Assembly: GCA_964557855.1 (NCBI GenBank)
Contig: CAZLBP010000006.1
Coordinates: 73,876-137,875, forward strand
Source of the DNA: JAJRZL01 sp964557855
Lineage (GTDB): Bacteria; Zixibacteria; MSB-5A5; GN15; FEB-12
DNA: 64,000 nt
Reading direction: 5' to 3'
Part shown: piece after piece, positions 37,072 to 46,706 of the stretch
Position numbering within the stretch: the stretch's first letter is position 1
How the letters are laid out: every line of letters starts with the position of its first letter
Program-made: the position numbers and the translations under genes
Notes under the pieces: model-generated
Told to the model about the DNA's origin: nothing
Databases searched by the model: none
The model's input: the letters and a program-made list of their open reading frames with translations, nothing else

Positions 37072-40000
37072 TTACTGATGGACAGGGACGGGACCACCCT
37101 TAAACAGGTAGTCAACCAGATAGGACAGGTCAGTGACATCCGGTACGCCACCGGAGGCATTGACATCGGCTACCTTCAGTTCTAGAGGCGCATCGCCACC
37201 CTTGAACAAGTAGTCAACCATCAATGTCAGGTCGGTGACATTAACTTCACCGTCGATATTCAGATCGCCGGCAACGTGACCGCGAATGGTCACTTCACCG
37301 GTGAACTGGTTACCGGAAGGTCCACCACTGAGGTCATACTCAATATCAAAGAAGGAATCAACGTTACCCCAAATCAGGCCACCCTGATTGGCTTCCTCAC
37401 ACAACACGTGATCGGCAGCCGGGAAGGCCAGATGGAGAACGTCGCCTGTAAGCTCACCGAAGCCACCGGGGATGATCTCTGTCGAGGATATCGGAATTCC
37501 GCATCCGGCGACCTCAAGTGACAGATTCTCCATATCGTTAACATCAACGCCGCCAACGGCTTCACTGCTGATGTAAATATGGGCGCTCTGCGGGTCGAGC
37601 GAGAACTTCGCGATTACCAATAGAGGATCCGGCAGGTACAGATAGGTCGGCCCAGCTTCACCGAGCGATACGGTGTAGTCCTCGACTTCACCATAGCTGT
37701 AGGAACCGCACGGTCCCGGATTGGTGTTCCAGGCCAGACGGATTCGCATGCGGGTTTCGCCGCCAAGCGCGTCAAGCGGTACGTCAACCGTACCGGAGTA
37801 CGGGCCGTAACCGGCGCCCGGATTCAGGGTGGCGGTTTCACCGGGATCATCAAAGTCGAGATCCTGGTTCCAGTCAACATACACAGCCGCGGTGTCAAGC
37901 GAGTAGGCACCGCCGATCGTAATACTGATCGGATAGCTGCCGCCGGCCTCAACCGTGGCTACTAAAGCGGTGTAATCGCCGTAGCCGTCGCAAGCCGTGG
38001 TGTTGTCGATTTCCTGGAAGGTGACGTTTTCGATGTATTCATCGCAGCCGCCACTGGCCGCACAGTACGTCGGTACCGCCGGGACACATTCAACCGTGAC
38101 GGAGTATTCAAACGGTCCGGCCGAGCACGGGAAGCCGGTGAATACGGTGCCGCCAACAAAGATGGCATAGTCACCGGGACCCATAGCCAGACGCTGTACG
38201 ACAACGGTATCACATTCTTCACCGGTGCCATAGGGGCTGATCGAGCCGGTAAAGTTACCGCAATCCCAGCCACCGCCATCGATAACCTGCTCGAGGAAGC
38301 CGGTTACGATCGGGAACTCGCCGACCGCAGTGATAGTGACATCATAATAGTTGTCAAGCGTCAGCGTGTACCAGTCGGTGTCACGGTAGTTGGAACCGCC
38401 AAAGAGGTAGGTGTTCCACTCACCGCAAACGGTCTCACCACAGTCTATAGAACCGAATACCGGCGGGCTGGAGTTGCAGCCGCCATTGGTGACATCGGTG
38501 CCTTCGTCAGGCGTACACGGTTCACCTTCATCGGTACCGGTGCACGTAACTTCGCAAGGATCTTCAACAGTAATGTTCAAGATGCCTTCACCGGTATTGC
38601 TGCTGTAGCCACCCACCTCGATCAAGTAGGAATTACCGGCAGTAACATTGAGTTCGACCTCAGACTGCAGGCCGCAGGCGTCGTCGTTACAGGCCAGTTC
38701 CGGACCCAGCGGTGAGCAGACACAGCCGTCATAAACGGCCAGCTTCGTGTCGTAACCGGAACCACAGAGGCTGATAGTAGCCTTACCGCTCATTGACGGG
38801 GTGTAGCAGTACCAGATATTCGGTGAAGTCATACAAGTGCCGCCGCCATCGTATGTGGCCGTCTGCGTACTGAACGCCAGATCGGTAACTTCGCCAACCT
38901 CAGTAGCATCGGCGCAGTCATCGTTCTCAAGAGCGGCACAAGTGGTGTCGGTTATGTGCAGATCAAAGGCCGGGATACAGTCGGGTGACGGCCAGGTATC
39001 GACCATCAGATAGTATACACCCGGATCCAGAGCGACACACTTGAAGCCCTTGGGGAGACTGCTGCTGGTACCGACCTCGTACAGACACGGATCAGCGCCG
39101 GGGCAGTCAGTGGACAGGGCCATACCGGTGTAGCTCGTGCCCAGAGGATCAAGAGTAATGTTCACAGTCACAGCGCTGAGCACGGTGATTTCGTAAATGA
39201 TATCCTCACCGCCGTCATAGAGACCCAAACAACCGGTGTCGTAGTCATCAACACGGCCGCAGGTCGTCTGACCGTAGTCATGGAACGGTAATGTGGGAAT
39301 ATCGACCTTGATCGGATTGGCGCAGTTGTCACCTTCCTGCGGTCCGGCTGCAGCCTCGATGATAATGTCGAGGTCCGGAATGCAGTCAGGAGAAGGCCAG
39401 GTATCGACCTGGATATAGTATGTACCGGCCAAGAGTTCGAGATTCGGGATCGTTTTGGGCGAACCGGAGCTGCTGGTCACAGTTCCCAGACAGGTACCGT
39501 CGAGATCCGGGCATTCGTTGTCAATGGACATACCGGACCAGGTGGTGCCCTTAGGATCCAGTGTCAGATTGACAAAACCAAGATCATCGGTAACCGTCAA
39601 TTCAACGATCAGGTCTTCACCGCCATCATAGCTGCCCAGACAGGTTACGTCATAGTTGGCCAGACGACCACAGGTATACTGGCTGGCGATGGTGTACGGC
39701 AGATCGCCGGAACCGACGCTGACCGGGAACGGGTCACCGCAGTTGTCTCCCGGAGTCGGGGGCGGGCACTCTTCGCCATAGACGTAGAGTTCGTAGTTGC
39801 CGATCGCTCCGTTGGCCGGGTCAAGCATGACGGGATAGTAGTAGATACCCGGATCGAGATAGTCGAAGTATATCTGCGGATTGCCGTTGCCGCAGTTGAA
39901 GTCGTAGCCGCTGTAGCTCAGCAAGGAGCCATCGGGGCAGTCGCAGTCGGTGACTAAGTTCAACCATCCGTTGCCCCAGCCGGCGGGACTGCCACAGTAC

Positions 40001-41130
40001 TCGATCGTGATGCTCATGCAGACTTCGAGTTCAAAGGCAACCCAGACATTCGGATATTCGCCGAAGTACTGGCAGTACGTGTCAAATGTCGCTGCCGTGT
40101 TGTCGCCGGTGAAGGTGTACGGAAGCAACTGAACCGGAGTCGTATGACAGGAATCGTTCTCTTCCGGAATCGGGCAGGGATCGTCGGTACAGTTCAGACC
40201 GGCAGACCAACTGCCGCCCAGAGTGTTACAGTCTGCTTCGGTTACGTCTTGACAATCCGGTGAGAACGGATCACCATAACAACAACGGCCGACCGGCGGA
40301 GCATCATCGGTCAGCACGATGTCATCGATACCGAACAGGTCGGCATCGATGCCATAGTAGTTGAACCCAACGGTCAGTTGGGATTCACCCGCATAGGCGC
40401 TCATGTCGATGGTATATTTCCACCAGGTAAATGTCGGATAACCGGTCGTGTCGGCATCGAAAATCTCGGTGTAGTTGGTACCACCGTCGGTTGACACCCA
40501 AACGTAAAACTTGTGGGGATAGGTGTAACCTTTCAGGAACCAGAATTCCAGCCTCAGGTTGCTGGCGGCGCCAGACACATCCACAGTAGGTGAAATCAGC
40601 CACTCATCCTGCTGGAATCCGGGCGCATGCCAGGTCACCAGAGCAGATTGGGTACCGCCACCGGTATAAGTACCGAGGAAGAACCCATAGCCGGGATCGG
40701 TATTGACCGTATCCCAACCAGTCGGCGGGAAGAGAGTGTCTTCAAAGTCTTGTTCGAAATAAATCGCACGAGGATCGTACTCGACGACGGGACGCCTGAT
40801 GCTGGCAATACCGCGCTCGTTGTCTTTCGTGGTCAGGATGCCCTCGTGATGCGGTTTGTAAGGCTCAGCGCCGCGCATCGGCTCGATCTCTTCGTTAAAC
40901 ATCTCCATGGACAGCTTGTTCTGGACCTCAGCTTCCATGGCCTGTTTAGCCGCGACATCGGGATGAATCGGCTGGCTGGCCTCTACGCTGGATTCTTGTT
41001 TGAGCTGTTCAATTCTTTCCGCCTTCTGCTGTTCGGCCTGTGTCGGCAGTTCATTAACTGCCCAAGCGGCGATGGCGAGAACTGAAACGCAAAGGACTAG
41101 AATTGGAATCCGCTTTCTCCATTTGAGCAT
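37072..41130 (-). CDS. Giant secreted multidomain protein with dockerin-like C-terminus
   Basis: A 1352-residue exported protein. Signal peptide at about 1-30 (RIPILVLCVSVLAIAAWAV). Residues about 125-275 form a choice-of-anchor J/cleaved-adhesin domain (YFEQDFEDTLFPPTGWD; DDIVL). Several Cys-containing beta domains follow, with two very similar copies marked DVTCLGSYDGGEDLI and DTGCLGLYDGGEDII (pre-peptidase-C-terminal-like), then a GEVED domain (about 1085-1220, YSYGEVEDYTVSL), and at the end two dockerin-like units with DYLFKGG. Surface adhesion or polymer binding is likely but unproven. ATG at 41130 is chosen, as AAGGAGAGG lies six bases upstream. It stands alone. Confidence 0.85.
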   Translation of the reverse strand: MLKWRKRIPILVLCVSVLAIAAWAVNELPTQAEQQKAERIEQLKQESSVEASQPIHPDVAAKQAMEAEVQNKLSMEMFNEEIEPMRGAEPYKPHHEGILTTKDNERGIASIRRPVVEYDPRAIYFEQDFEDTLFPPTGWDTVNTDPGYGFFLGTYTGGGTQSALVTWHAPGFQQDEWLISPTVDVSGAASNLRLEFWFLKGYTYPHKFYVWVSTDGGTNYTEIFDADTTGYPTFTWWKYTIDMSAYAGESQLTVGFNYYGIDADLFGIDDIVLTDDAPPVGRCCYGDPFSPDCQDVTEADCNTLGGSWSAGLNCTDDPCPIPEENDSCHTTPVQLLPYTFTGDNTAATFDTYCQYFGEYPNVWVAFELEVCMSITIEYCGSPAGWGNGWLNLVTDCDCPDGSLLSYSGYDFNCGNGNPQIYFDYLDPGIYYYPVMLDPANGAIGNYELYVYGEECPPPTPGDNCGDPFPVSVGSGDLPYTIASQYTCGRLANYDVTCLGSYDGGEDLIVELTVTDDLGFVNLTLDPKGTTWSGMSIDNECPDLDGTCLGTVTSSSGSPKTIPNLELLAGTYYIQVDTWPSPDCIPDLDIIIEAAAGPQEGDNCANPIKVDIPTLPFHDYGQTTCGRVDDYDTGCLGLYDGGEDIIYEITVLSAVTVNITLDPLGTSYTGMALSTDCPGADPCLYEVGTSSSLPKGFKCVALDPGVYYLMVDTWPSPDCIPAFDLHITDTTCAALENDDCADATEVGEVTDLAFSTQTATYDGGGTCMTSPNIWYCYTPSMSGKATISLCGSGYDTKLAVYDGCVCSPLGPELACNDDACGLQSEVELNVTAGNSYLIEVGGYSSNTGEGILNITVEDPCEVTCTGTDEGEPCTPDEGTDVTNGGCNSSPPVFGSIDCGETVCGEWNTYLFGGSNYRDTDWYTLTLDNYYDVTITAVGEFPIVTGFLEQVIDGGGWDCGNFTGSISPYGTGEECDTVVVQRLAMGPGDYAIFVGGTVFTGFPCSAGPFEYSVTVECVPAVPTYCAASGGCDEYIENVTFQEIDNTTACDGYGDYTALVATVEAGGSYPISITIGGAYSLDTAAVYVDWNQDLDFDDPGETATLNPGAGYGPYSGTVDVPLDALGGETRMRIRLAWNTNPGPCGSYSYGEVEDYTVSLGEAGPTYLYLPDPLLVIAKFSLDPQSAHIYISSEAVGGVDVNDMENLSLEVAGCGIPISSTEIIPGGFGELTGDVLHLAFPAADHVLCEEANQGGLIWGNVDSFFDIEYDLSGGPSGNQFTGEVTIRGHVAGDLNIDGEVNVTDLTLMVDYLFKGGDAPLELKVADVNASGGVPDVTDLSYLVDYLFKGGPVPVHQ

Positions 41131-41561
41131 AGCATACCTCTCCTTAAACGGATAGTTACTCAAGGTTCGTTGACGGAACACTGACTTTCGTTCAGTGCGA
41201 TTTGATTTGGATTACCTGCAGCACCTCCTTTAGCTTTTCTCTGGTTAGCGGTTTACATTGAGTCCATTAGTTAGAATTGACCTGATACGAACAGTCTTCA
41301 TTACAGATATGTTTCCTGCTTACTGCCCGAGATTACTCCGGGCATGCAACGAAAATACTTTTCGGAATTTTGATGACACGTATACTGACTACAGTGTATA
41401 AAAAGGGGTAAAACTGGGCAAAAGTCAAGACAAATCTGTGGTTGCAACCGGATTAATTCTGTCCTGTCAGAATGCACAAAATCATGACGGATATTGTGTT
41501 GTCTTGGACGTTTAATCGTCTTGAAATGTACTGTGAAAAGTGAGGCACATCCACGAATGCG
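41131..41561. other. Intergenic region with the leader of the giant secreted protein
   Basis: On the minus strand the leader contains a hairpin CACTGA/TCAGTG (about 41186-41204), a very strong ribosome-site-like AAAGGAGGTG at about 41222-41231 that is not followed by a recognised gene, and a GCCCGGAG/CTCGGGC hairpin (about 41326-41344). No gene is seen. Confidence 0.4.
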
Positions 41562-42611
41562 TTATATCTCGATCCTTGTATTCGTGATCGGATCAAAAAA
41601 CAACAGGTCGCCCGGCACAATACCAAAATTGACGGATTTTCCGACCGGCAAGTCTTGGGACAGTGCCGAAGCCCGTATAATGGTGCCTTCGACAGACAAT
41701 CTTGCCACAAACTGATCCCCCTGGTACTCGCATTTTTCTACAATGCCATGGTAGAAGCCTTCGGAAGATATTCGAATTTTTTCTGGTCTGACGCCGATGA
41801 GGATTTCCGTCGCACCCTGAATGTTTATCTCAATGGGAATTTCGTTATCGAACAGCATCGGTTTGTGGTTCCTGATGACGGAACTGATTACGTTAAGTTG
41901 CGCATTCCCAAGAAACTGCGCCACAAAGAGGTTGGCCGGACTTTCATACAGCTCCACCGGGCTGCCCACTTGCGACAGCTTGCCGTCGTGAAGCACGGCA
42001 ATCCGGTCGGCCAAAGTCAGGGCTTCGACCTGATCGTGAGTTACATGAATTGTCGTGACGTTCACTTTCTTCTGAATGCGGGAGATTTCCTGGCGCATGC
42101 GTACCCTGAGATCGGCGTCCAGATTCGACAGCGGTTCATCCAGCAGAAAAATCGCCGGATTACGAATGATGGCCCGACCAAGTGCAACGCGCTGGCGCTG
42201 CCCACCGGAGAGTTGACCCGGTTTGCTATCGAGTTTCTCCGATAACCCCAGCAGCTCGGCGGTGGCATTCACTCTCTCGCGAATTAGCTCTCTGTTTTCG
42301 CCCATCACTCTCAGTGGAAACGACAGGTTTTTCCCTACGGTCATGTGAGGATACAGCGAATAGTTCTGGAAGACCATCGCCACATTGCGAGCCTTGGGCT
42401 GCAATTGATCGATACGCTTCGATCCCATGTAAATCGCTCCACTGTCGAGCTGCTCCAGGCCGGCAATCAGACGCAGCAGCGTAGATTTGCCACAGCCTGA
42501 TGGCCCAAGGATGACGAGGAGTTCACCCTCAGCTATTTCCAGGTTGATATCGTCAAGCACCCTCGTGTTGCCGAATGATTTGGATATGCCTATCAGTGTG
42601 ATGCCCGCCAT
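41562..42611 (-). CDS. ABC transporter ATP-binding protein, MalK/UgpC (sugar-type) family
   Basis: A 349-residue ATPase with Walker A GPSGCGKSTLLRLIAGLE, signature LSGGQRQRVALGRAI, Walker B IFLLDEPLSNLD, H-loop THDQVEAL and a C-terminal TOBE-like regulatory domain (about 235-349). Such ATPases energise CUT1-type sugar importers, and one can serve several permeases. No permease or binding protein is nearby. The ATG follows the recF stop with no gap (TAGATG), so translation is probably coupled to recF, an unusual pairing. Confidence 0.9.
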   Translation of the reverse strand: MAGITLIGISKSFGNTRVLDDINLEIAEGELLVILGPSGCGKSTLLRLIAGLEQLDSGAIYMGSKRIDQLQPKARNVAMVFQNYSLYPHMTVGKNLSFPLRVMGENRELIRERVNATAELLGLSEKLDSKPGQLSGGQRQRVALGRAIIRNPAIFLLDEPLSNLDADLRVRMRQEISRIQKKVNVTTIHVTHDQVEALTLADRIAVLHDGKLSQVGSPVELYESPANLFVAQFLGNAQLNVISSVIRNHKPMLFDNEIPIEINIQGATEILIGVRPEKIRISSEGFYHGIVEKCEYQGDQFVARLSVEGTIIRASALSQDLPVGKSVNFGIVPGDLLFFDPITNTRIEI

Positions 42612-43700
42612 CTACTCTTTCCTGCATATTTGGCCGCTCTTAATATGAAACTTCCTGCCGTTTGCGGCCAAGACGGCGGGAGTAGTTTGGGCCGTGGTCA
42701 AAAAAACCTGTCCCAAATCTCCGAAAAGACCTACGAGCTGTGCGGATCTATGCTCATCGAGCTCGGCAAAGACTTCATCGAGCAACAGCACCGGACAGGT
42801 CTGCCGACGCTCTTTCAGGAGACGGTACGCCGCCAGTTTGAGTGACGTTGCGGCCGTTCGCAATTCTCCCTGGGAGGCGTGCGTTCGAGCCGGATAGCCG
42901 TTGATAGTGAACGCTACATCATCGCGGTGCGGTCCCACCAGGGAGGTCTTGAGTACCCGTTCTTTTTCCCCATAGTTGTCGAGCTTTCGGCTAAAGGCCG
43001 CGGCCGCGGCTTCGATCGTTTCCGTCTCCGGCGTGGATACAGCGGATGGGGCGTACTTCAGTCCCAGACGGCCGCCCTCGGATATATCTGCGTAGTACTC
43101 GGACGTCAATTCAGCAACTTCGGCAAGAAACTCTCCCCGCTTCAACATCACTCGGGAGCCGAGCAGGATGAGGAGTTCATTAAACGGTGACGGATCGGTT
43201 TCGTTTTTGAGAGCGGCGTTCTTCTGATTTAGCGCTCGATAGTAATCCGATAAATCGGCAAGGTATTGCCGGGAGAGTTGGGACAGGTACATATCGACGA
43301 AATTGCGTCGTTCGGAAGGCGGTCCCTGCAGGATCTCCCTGTCCTGAGTCCCGGCGGCAACCGCCGGAGATCTTTCATACAGCTCCGATAACCGTAGCGG
43401 CACTTCATCAACCGTTATTTTCTTCCTGCCGCCCGACTGACAGGCAACCGCTGCCGATTGCACGGCTCCATCAAAGTCTATCCTTCCTTCCACACGGTAG
43501 AAGTCACTTTCGCTGTTAATCAGAGTGTTGTCGGGGGCTCCCCTTTGTGACCGACCCAGACATAAGATGAAGATTGATTCCAGCAGATTCGTCTTGCCGG
43601 CGCCGTTGTCACCATGGAAGATATTCACCTGATCCGATAAGGTCAGTTCCGCCTGCCGGAAATTCCTGAATGATGTCAGCTTCAATGATCTAATTACCAC
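42612..43700 (-). CDS. recF: DNA replication and repair protein RecF
   Basis: SMC-like ATPase of the RecFOR gap-repair pathway, 362 residues. It starts VIRSLKLTSFRNFRQAEL, with Walker A FHGDNGAGKTNLLESI, the family stretch TSLVGPHRDDVAFTINGYP, the signature ASQGELRTAATSLKLA, and Walker B PVLLLDEVFAELD. GTG start. Lies downstream of dnaN on the same strand, in the classical dnaA-dnaN-recF order, with 227 bases before it. Confidence 0.95.
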   Translation of the reverse strand: MVIRSLKLTSFRNFRQAELTLSDQVNIFHGDNGAGKTNLLESIFILCLGRSQRGAPDNTLINSESDFYRVEGRIDFDGAVQSAAVACQSGGRKKITVDEVPLRLSELYERSPAVAAGTQDREILQGPPSERRNFVDMYLSQLSRQYLADLSDYYRALNQKNAALKNETDPSPFNELLILLGSRVMLKRGEFLAEVAELTSEYYADISEGGRLGLKYAPSAVSTPETETIEAAAAAFSRKLDNYGEKERVLKTSLVGPHRDDVAFTINGYPARTHASQGELRTAATSLKLAAYRLLKERRQTCPVLLLDEVFAELDEHRSAQLVGLFGDLGQVFLTTAQTTPAVLAANGRKFHIKSGQICRKE

Positions 43701-43782
43701 GTGAACTGCTTACAAGAATGGCAGATGCAAGCAAAATGCGACACAGCAGTCTGCTCCCGCTGATCTCGGATACGGATTTTCC

Positions 43783-43846
43783 CGCGCAGGGTGTGGCCTT
43801 GTGTCGCACCAACCGGCTTGACCGGCGGGGACGATCCCCGCCTCTA
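43783..43846 (-). repeat. Partial copy of the MITE-like element core
   Basis: On the minus strand it reads GCGGGGATCGTCCCCGCCGG and later GGTGCGACACAAGGCC, clearly related to the core of the elements at 30853-31018 and 33008-33174. The terminal repeats are not recognisable. Confidence 0.5.
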
Positions 43847-43927
43847 AGCGACCAGAGACCGCAGTCCATACTTCTGATCGGAACCGGCCCCAAGCATCTA
43901 ACATGTAAACCAAATTACCCGGTTAAA

Positions 43928-45040
43928 CTAATCCGCTAGACGTAACGGCATTATGAGGCAGAGGTATTCTTCTTTCGAGATATCGGAATTGTACACGACT
44001 CCGGCCGATACGTTGGAGGAAAGCTCAAAGACAACATCCTCGTTATCGATCTTACTCAGTACTTCGGTCACATAGTTCGCATTGTATCCCAGTTCGATCG
44101 GATCACCGGAATACGAGCAGTTCAACACTTCTTTACCTTCGCCGCCCACATCGGCGTTGGTCGTTGAAAGAGTCAGCGTACTTTCCCGAAGAGAGAATTT
44201 TACCTGATGCGTCAGAGCATTGGACAAGATAGACACGCGTCGCACCGCACCGGCCAGCTCATCCCGAGAAATAGTGAGCTTCTTGTCGTTATCGACCGGG
44301 ATAACCTGATCGAAGTTCGGATACGGCCCATCCAACAACCGTGACGTCAAAATAATATCACCGAGATTAAAGATTATGTTGTTTTCTCCGAAGATGATAC
44401 CGGCCTGCTGCAGCTCCTCTTCAGCCAGTTTTGGAATCAGATTGAGAACTTTGGGAGGTACAATCACGTCATCATACATACCCTTGAGGGTCGGATTGTC
44501 AGACGCCATTTTGGCCAGGCGATGGCCGTCCGTCGCTACCATTTGCATCCGGTCACCCTTCGTCTGCCAGAGCACACCGTTTAAAGCCGGTCGAGTTTCG
44601 TCATCGGAACAGGCAAAAGTCGTTTTCCGAACCATCTCCTTCAGACTGTCGATACTGATCTTGATTTCCTTTTTGGTGTTGATGACCGGCAGTTTGGGAA
44701 AATCCTCGGGAGGAACGGCAGCAATCTTGTAGGAGCCGTTCGGTACCTTAAGCTCCACCCGGTTACCGCTTACCTCGACGGTAATCTCGGACTCGGGCAG
44801 TTCCCTAATAATCTCAAAGAGAATCCTGGCCGGCAGCGCGGCCGAACCTTTCTTGACCACCTTGCAATCAAGTGAGGCCGTGATCGATATGTCCAGATCC
44901 GTGGCGGATATTTTCAACTTGTTGTCCAGGGCCTCGATCAGAATACTTGTCAGTATTGGCAAAGTCGATTTACTTGGCACCACTTGAAGTACATGCTGCA
45001 GAGAAGCACCCAGCCGCGATTTGGGTAGTGTAAACTTCAT
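43928..45040 (-). CDS. dnaN: DNA polymerase III beta subunit (sliding clamp)
   Basis: Ring-forming processivity clamp, 370 residues in three homologous domains. Recognisable stretches: MKFTLPKSRLGASLQHVLQV at the start, LTSILIEALDNKLKISATDLD, MVATDGHRLAKMASD, DGPYPNFDQVIP and the C-terminal EYLCLIMPLRLAD. A GGGAGA ribosome site precedes the ATG. Confidence 0.97.
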   Translation of the reverse strand: MKFTLPKSRLGASLQHVLQVVPSKSTLPILTSILIEALDNKLKISATDLDISITASLDCKVVKKGSAALPARILFEIIRELPESEITVEVSGNRVELKVPNGSYKIAAVPPEDFPKLPVINTKKEIKISIDSLKEMVRKTTFACSDDETRPALNGVLWQTKGDRMQMVATDGHRLAKMASDNPTLKGMYDDVIVPPKVLNLIPKLAEEELQQAGIIFGENNIIFNLGDIILTSRLLDGPYPNFDQVIPVDNDKKLTISRDELAGAVRRVSILSNALTHQVKFSLRESTLTLSTTNADVGGEGKEVLNCSYSGDPIELGYNANYVTEVLSKIDNEDVVFELSSNVSAGVVYNSDISKEEYLCLIMPLRLAD

Positions 45041-45323
45041 TTATACTGTCTCCCGTGAGATTACTCTCCACATCGATTCTTTATTCTTTCTTCTCTTATA
45101 TCTAAAGCAAGACAATAATAAACTCTGTGTATTTGTGCACAAGTTAAATCGCATCGGCAATATGCGCACTTAACAAACGAAATGGCAACAATTTAATTTA
45201 CAGGGTTAGCTTCCTTCCGTGTGAAGAACTTATACCCACTTCTTACACACTATCCACTCTTTTCACGATCTAAGCTCGCTCCACTTTCCAATCAACAGAA
45301 TTCACACTATTTTTGCACATTTG
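45041..45323. other. dnaA-dnaN intergenic region with DnaA-box-like sites (possible oriC part)
   Basis: AT-rich 283 bases. One-mismatch matches to TTATNCACA: TTGTGCACA (45133-45141, palindromic), TTATACCCA (45230-45238) and TTTTGCACA (45311-45319), plus weaker CTATCCACT near 45250. No open frame of note. Confidence 0.4.
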
Positions 45324-46706
45324 TCAATAAAGCAAAGCTGCCGATATTTTGTCGATTTTCTCCCGGAGAGAAGGGTCGGTTGCCATCTTTCTCGAGATAA
45401 TGTCGCAGGCATGAATGACGGTTGAGTGATCGCGGCCGCCGAACTCAGCCCCGATCGTTTTCAGGGAATTGCTCGTCAAGGATCGAGACAGATACATAGC
45501 CACCTGTCTGGCCAGTGCAATTTCGGAAGTCTTCTTTTTCGCCTTCATCATATCCGGTTCGATACCGAAATACTCAGCCGTTTTCTTCTGAATACCTTTG
45601 ATATCAATCGACTTCCTCTGCCGTGACAGCGTGTCCGACAGCACCTTCTCTGCCAGTTGCAAATCCACGGGTACTCCCTTGAGGGAGGCGTACGCCAACA
45701 ACCGTATCAATGCACCCTCGAGTTCACGAATGTTGGTTGACACCCGATCCGCGATGTAGCGGATTACGTTGTCCGGCAGGCTGGTACCTTCCGATTCCAA
45801 CTTCTTATACAGAATGGCCGTTCTGTTTTCAAGGTCGGGGGCCTGCAGGTCCGTTACCAGGCCCCAGGAGAAGCGAGAGAGCAGTCGTTCTTCCAGTCCC
45901 TTGATCTCGTTCGGCGGCCGGTCCGATGTGAGGACAATCTGCTTGCCCTGATGATGCAGTGTATTGAACGTGTGGAAGAACTGCTCCTGGGTGGATTCCT
46001 TTCCCGTGAAAAACTGGATATCGTCGATAATCATGACATCCACATCCCGATACACCCGGGTAAACGAAGAAATGGAGCGGTCCGAAATGGAGTTGATGAA
46101 GTCGGATGTAAATTTCTCCGAGGTGGCATACATGACTCTTTTTAACGGCATGTTGTCGATAATCGAATTGCCGATCGCTTGCGCGATATGGGTCTTGCCC
46201 AGGCCGGTACCGCCGTAGATGAAAAGCGGGTTGTACTTGGTCATACCGGGTCCCTCAGCCACAGCCATAGCCGCCGCACAAGCAAATTGATTGAAGTCAC
46301 CGACGACCAGTGAATCAAAATCGTACTTGCGGTTGAGGTTGTGCGTGGGCTGCGAGGTTCCGTTTGGTTTGTTGAGTACGGTCTGCTCGGCCTTCCGGAG
46401 AAGGGGCAGGGTCGTTTGTTCCCGCTCCGTTTCCGGGTCGGAGTAATCGGCGATTATGTACTCGATCTCGTACGGTTTTCCCAGCACTTCGACAATGGCC
46501 TCGTCAATCAGTTCGTTGAAATGACCTTTGATCCAATCCGCGACAAACTGATTGGGAACTTCGAGCTTGAACACACTGTTGCCGTTCGGCTCACCTCGGA
46601 TTGGCTTGAGCCAGGTATTGAATGATTGCTCTTTCATACGATGGGAAATGTAGCGGAGGCAATCTTTCCACTGCTGCGAATTTGTTACCGTTGCATGTGA
46701 AGTCAC
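45324..46706 (-). CDS. dnaA: Chromosomal replication initiator protein DnaA
   Basis: AAA+ initiator that binds DnaA boxes at oriC, 460 residues. Domain I contains SFNTWLKPI, domain III has Walker A YGGTGLGKTHIAQAIGN and Walker B DVMIIDDIQFFTGKESTQE, the sensor region is VLTSDRPPNEIKGLEERLLS, and the domain IV DNA-binding signature is GRDHSTVIHACD. GTG start with a GGGGGGAA stretch upstream. It is the first gene of the dnaA-dnaN-recF block. Confidence 0.98.
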   Translation of the reverse strand: MTSHATVTNSQQWKDCLRYISHRMKEQSFNTWLKPIRGEPNGNSVFKLEVPNQFVADWIKGHFNELIDEAIVEVLGKPYEIEYIIADYSDPETEREQTTLPLLRKAEQTVLNKPNGTSQPTHNLNRKYDFDSLVVGDFNQFACAAAMAVAEGPGMTKYNPLFIYGGTGLGKTHIAQAIGNSIIDNMPLKRVMYATSEKFTSDFINSISDRSISSFTRVYRDVDVMIIDDIQFFTGKESTQEQFFHTFNTLHHQGKQIVLTSDRPPNEIKGLEERLLSRFSWGLVTDLQAPDLENRTAILYKKLESEGTSLPDNVIRYIADRVSTNIRELEGALIRLLAYASLKGVPVDLQLAEKVLSDTLSRQRKSIDIKGIQKKTAEYFGIEPDMMKAKKKTSEIALARQVAMYLSRSLTSNSLKTIGAEFGGRDHSTVIHACDIISRKMATDPSLREKIDKISAALLY

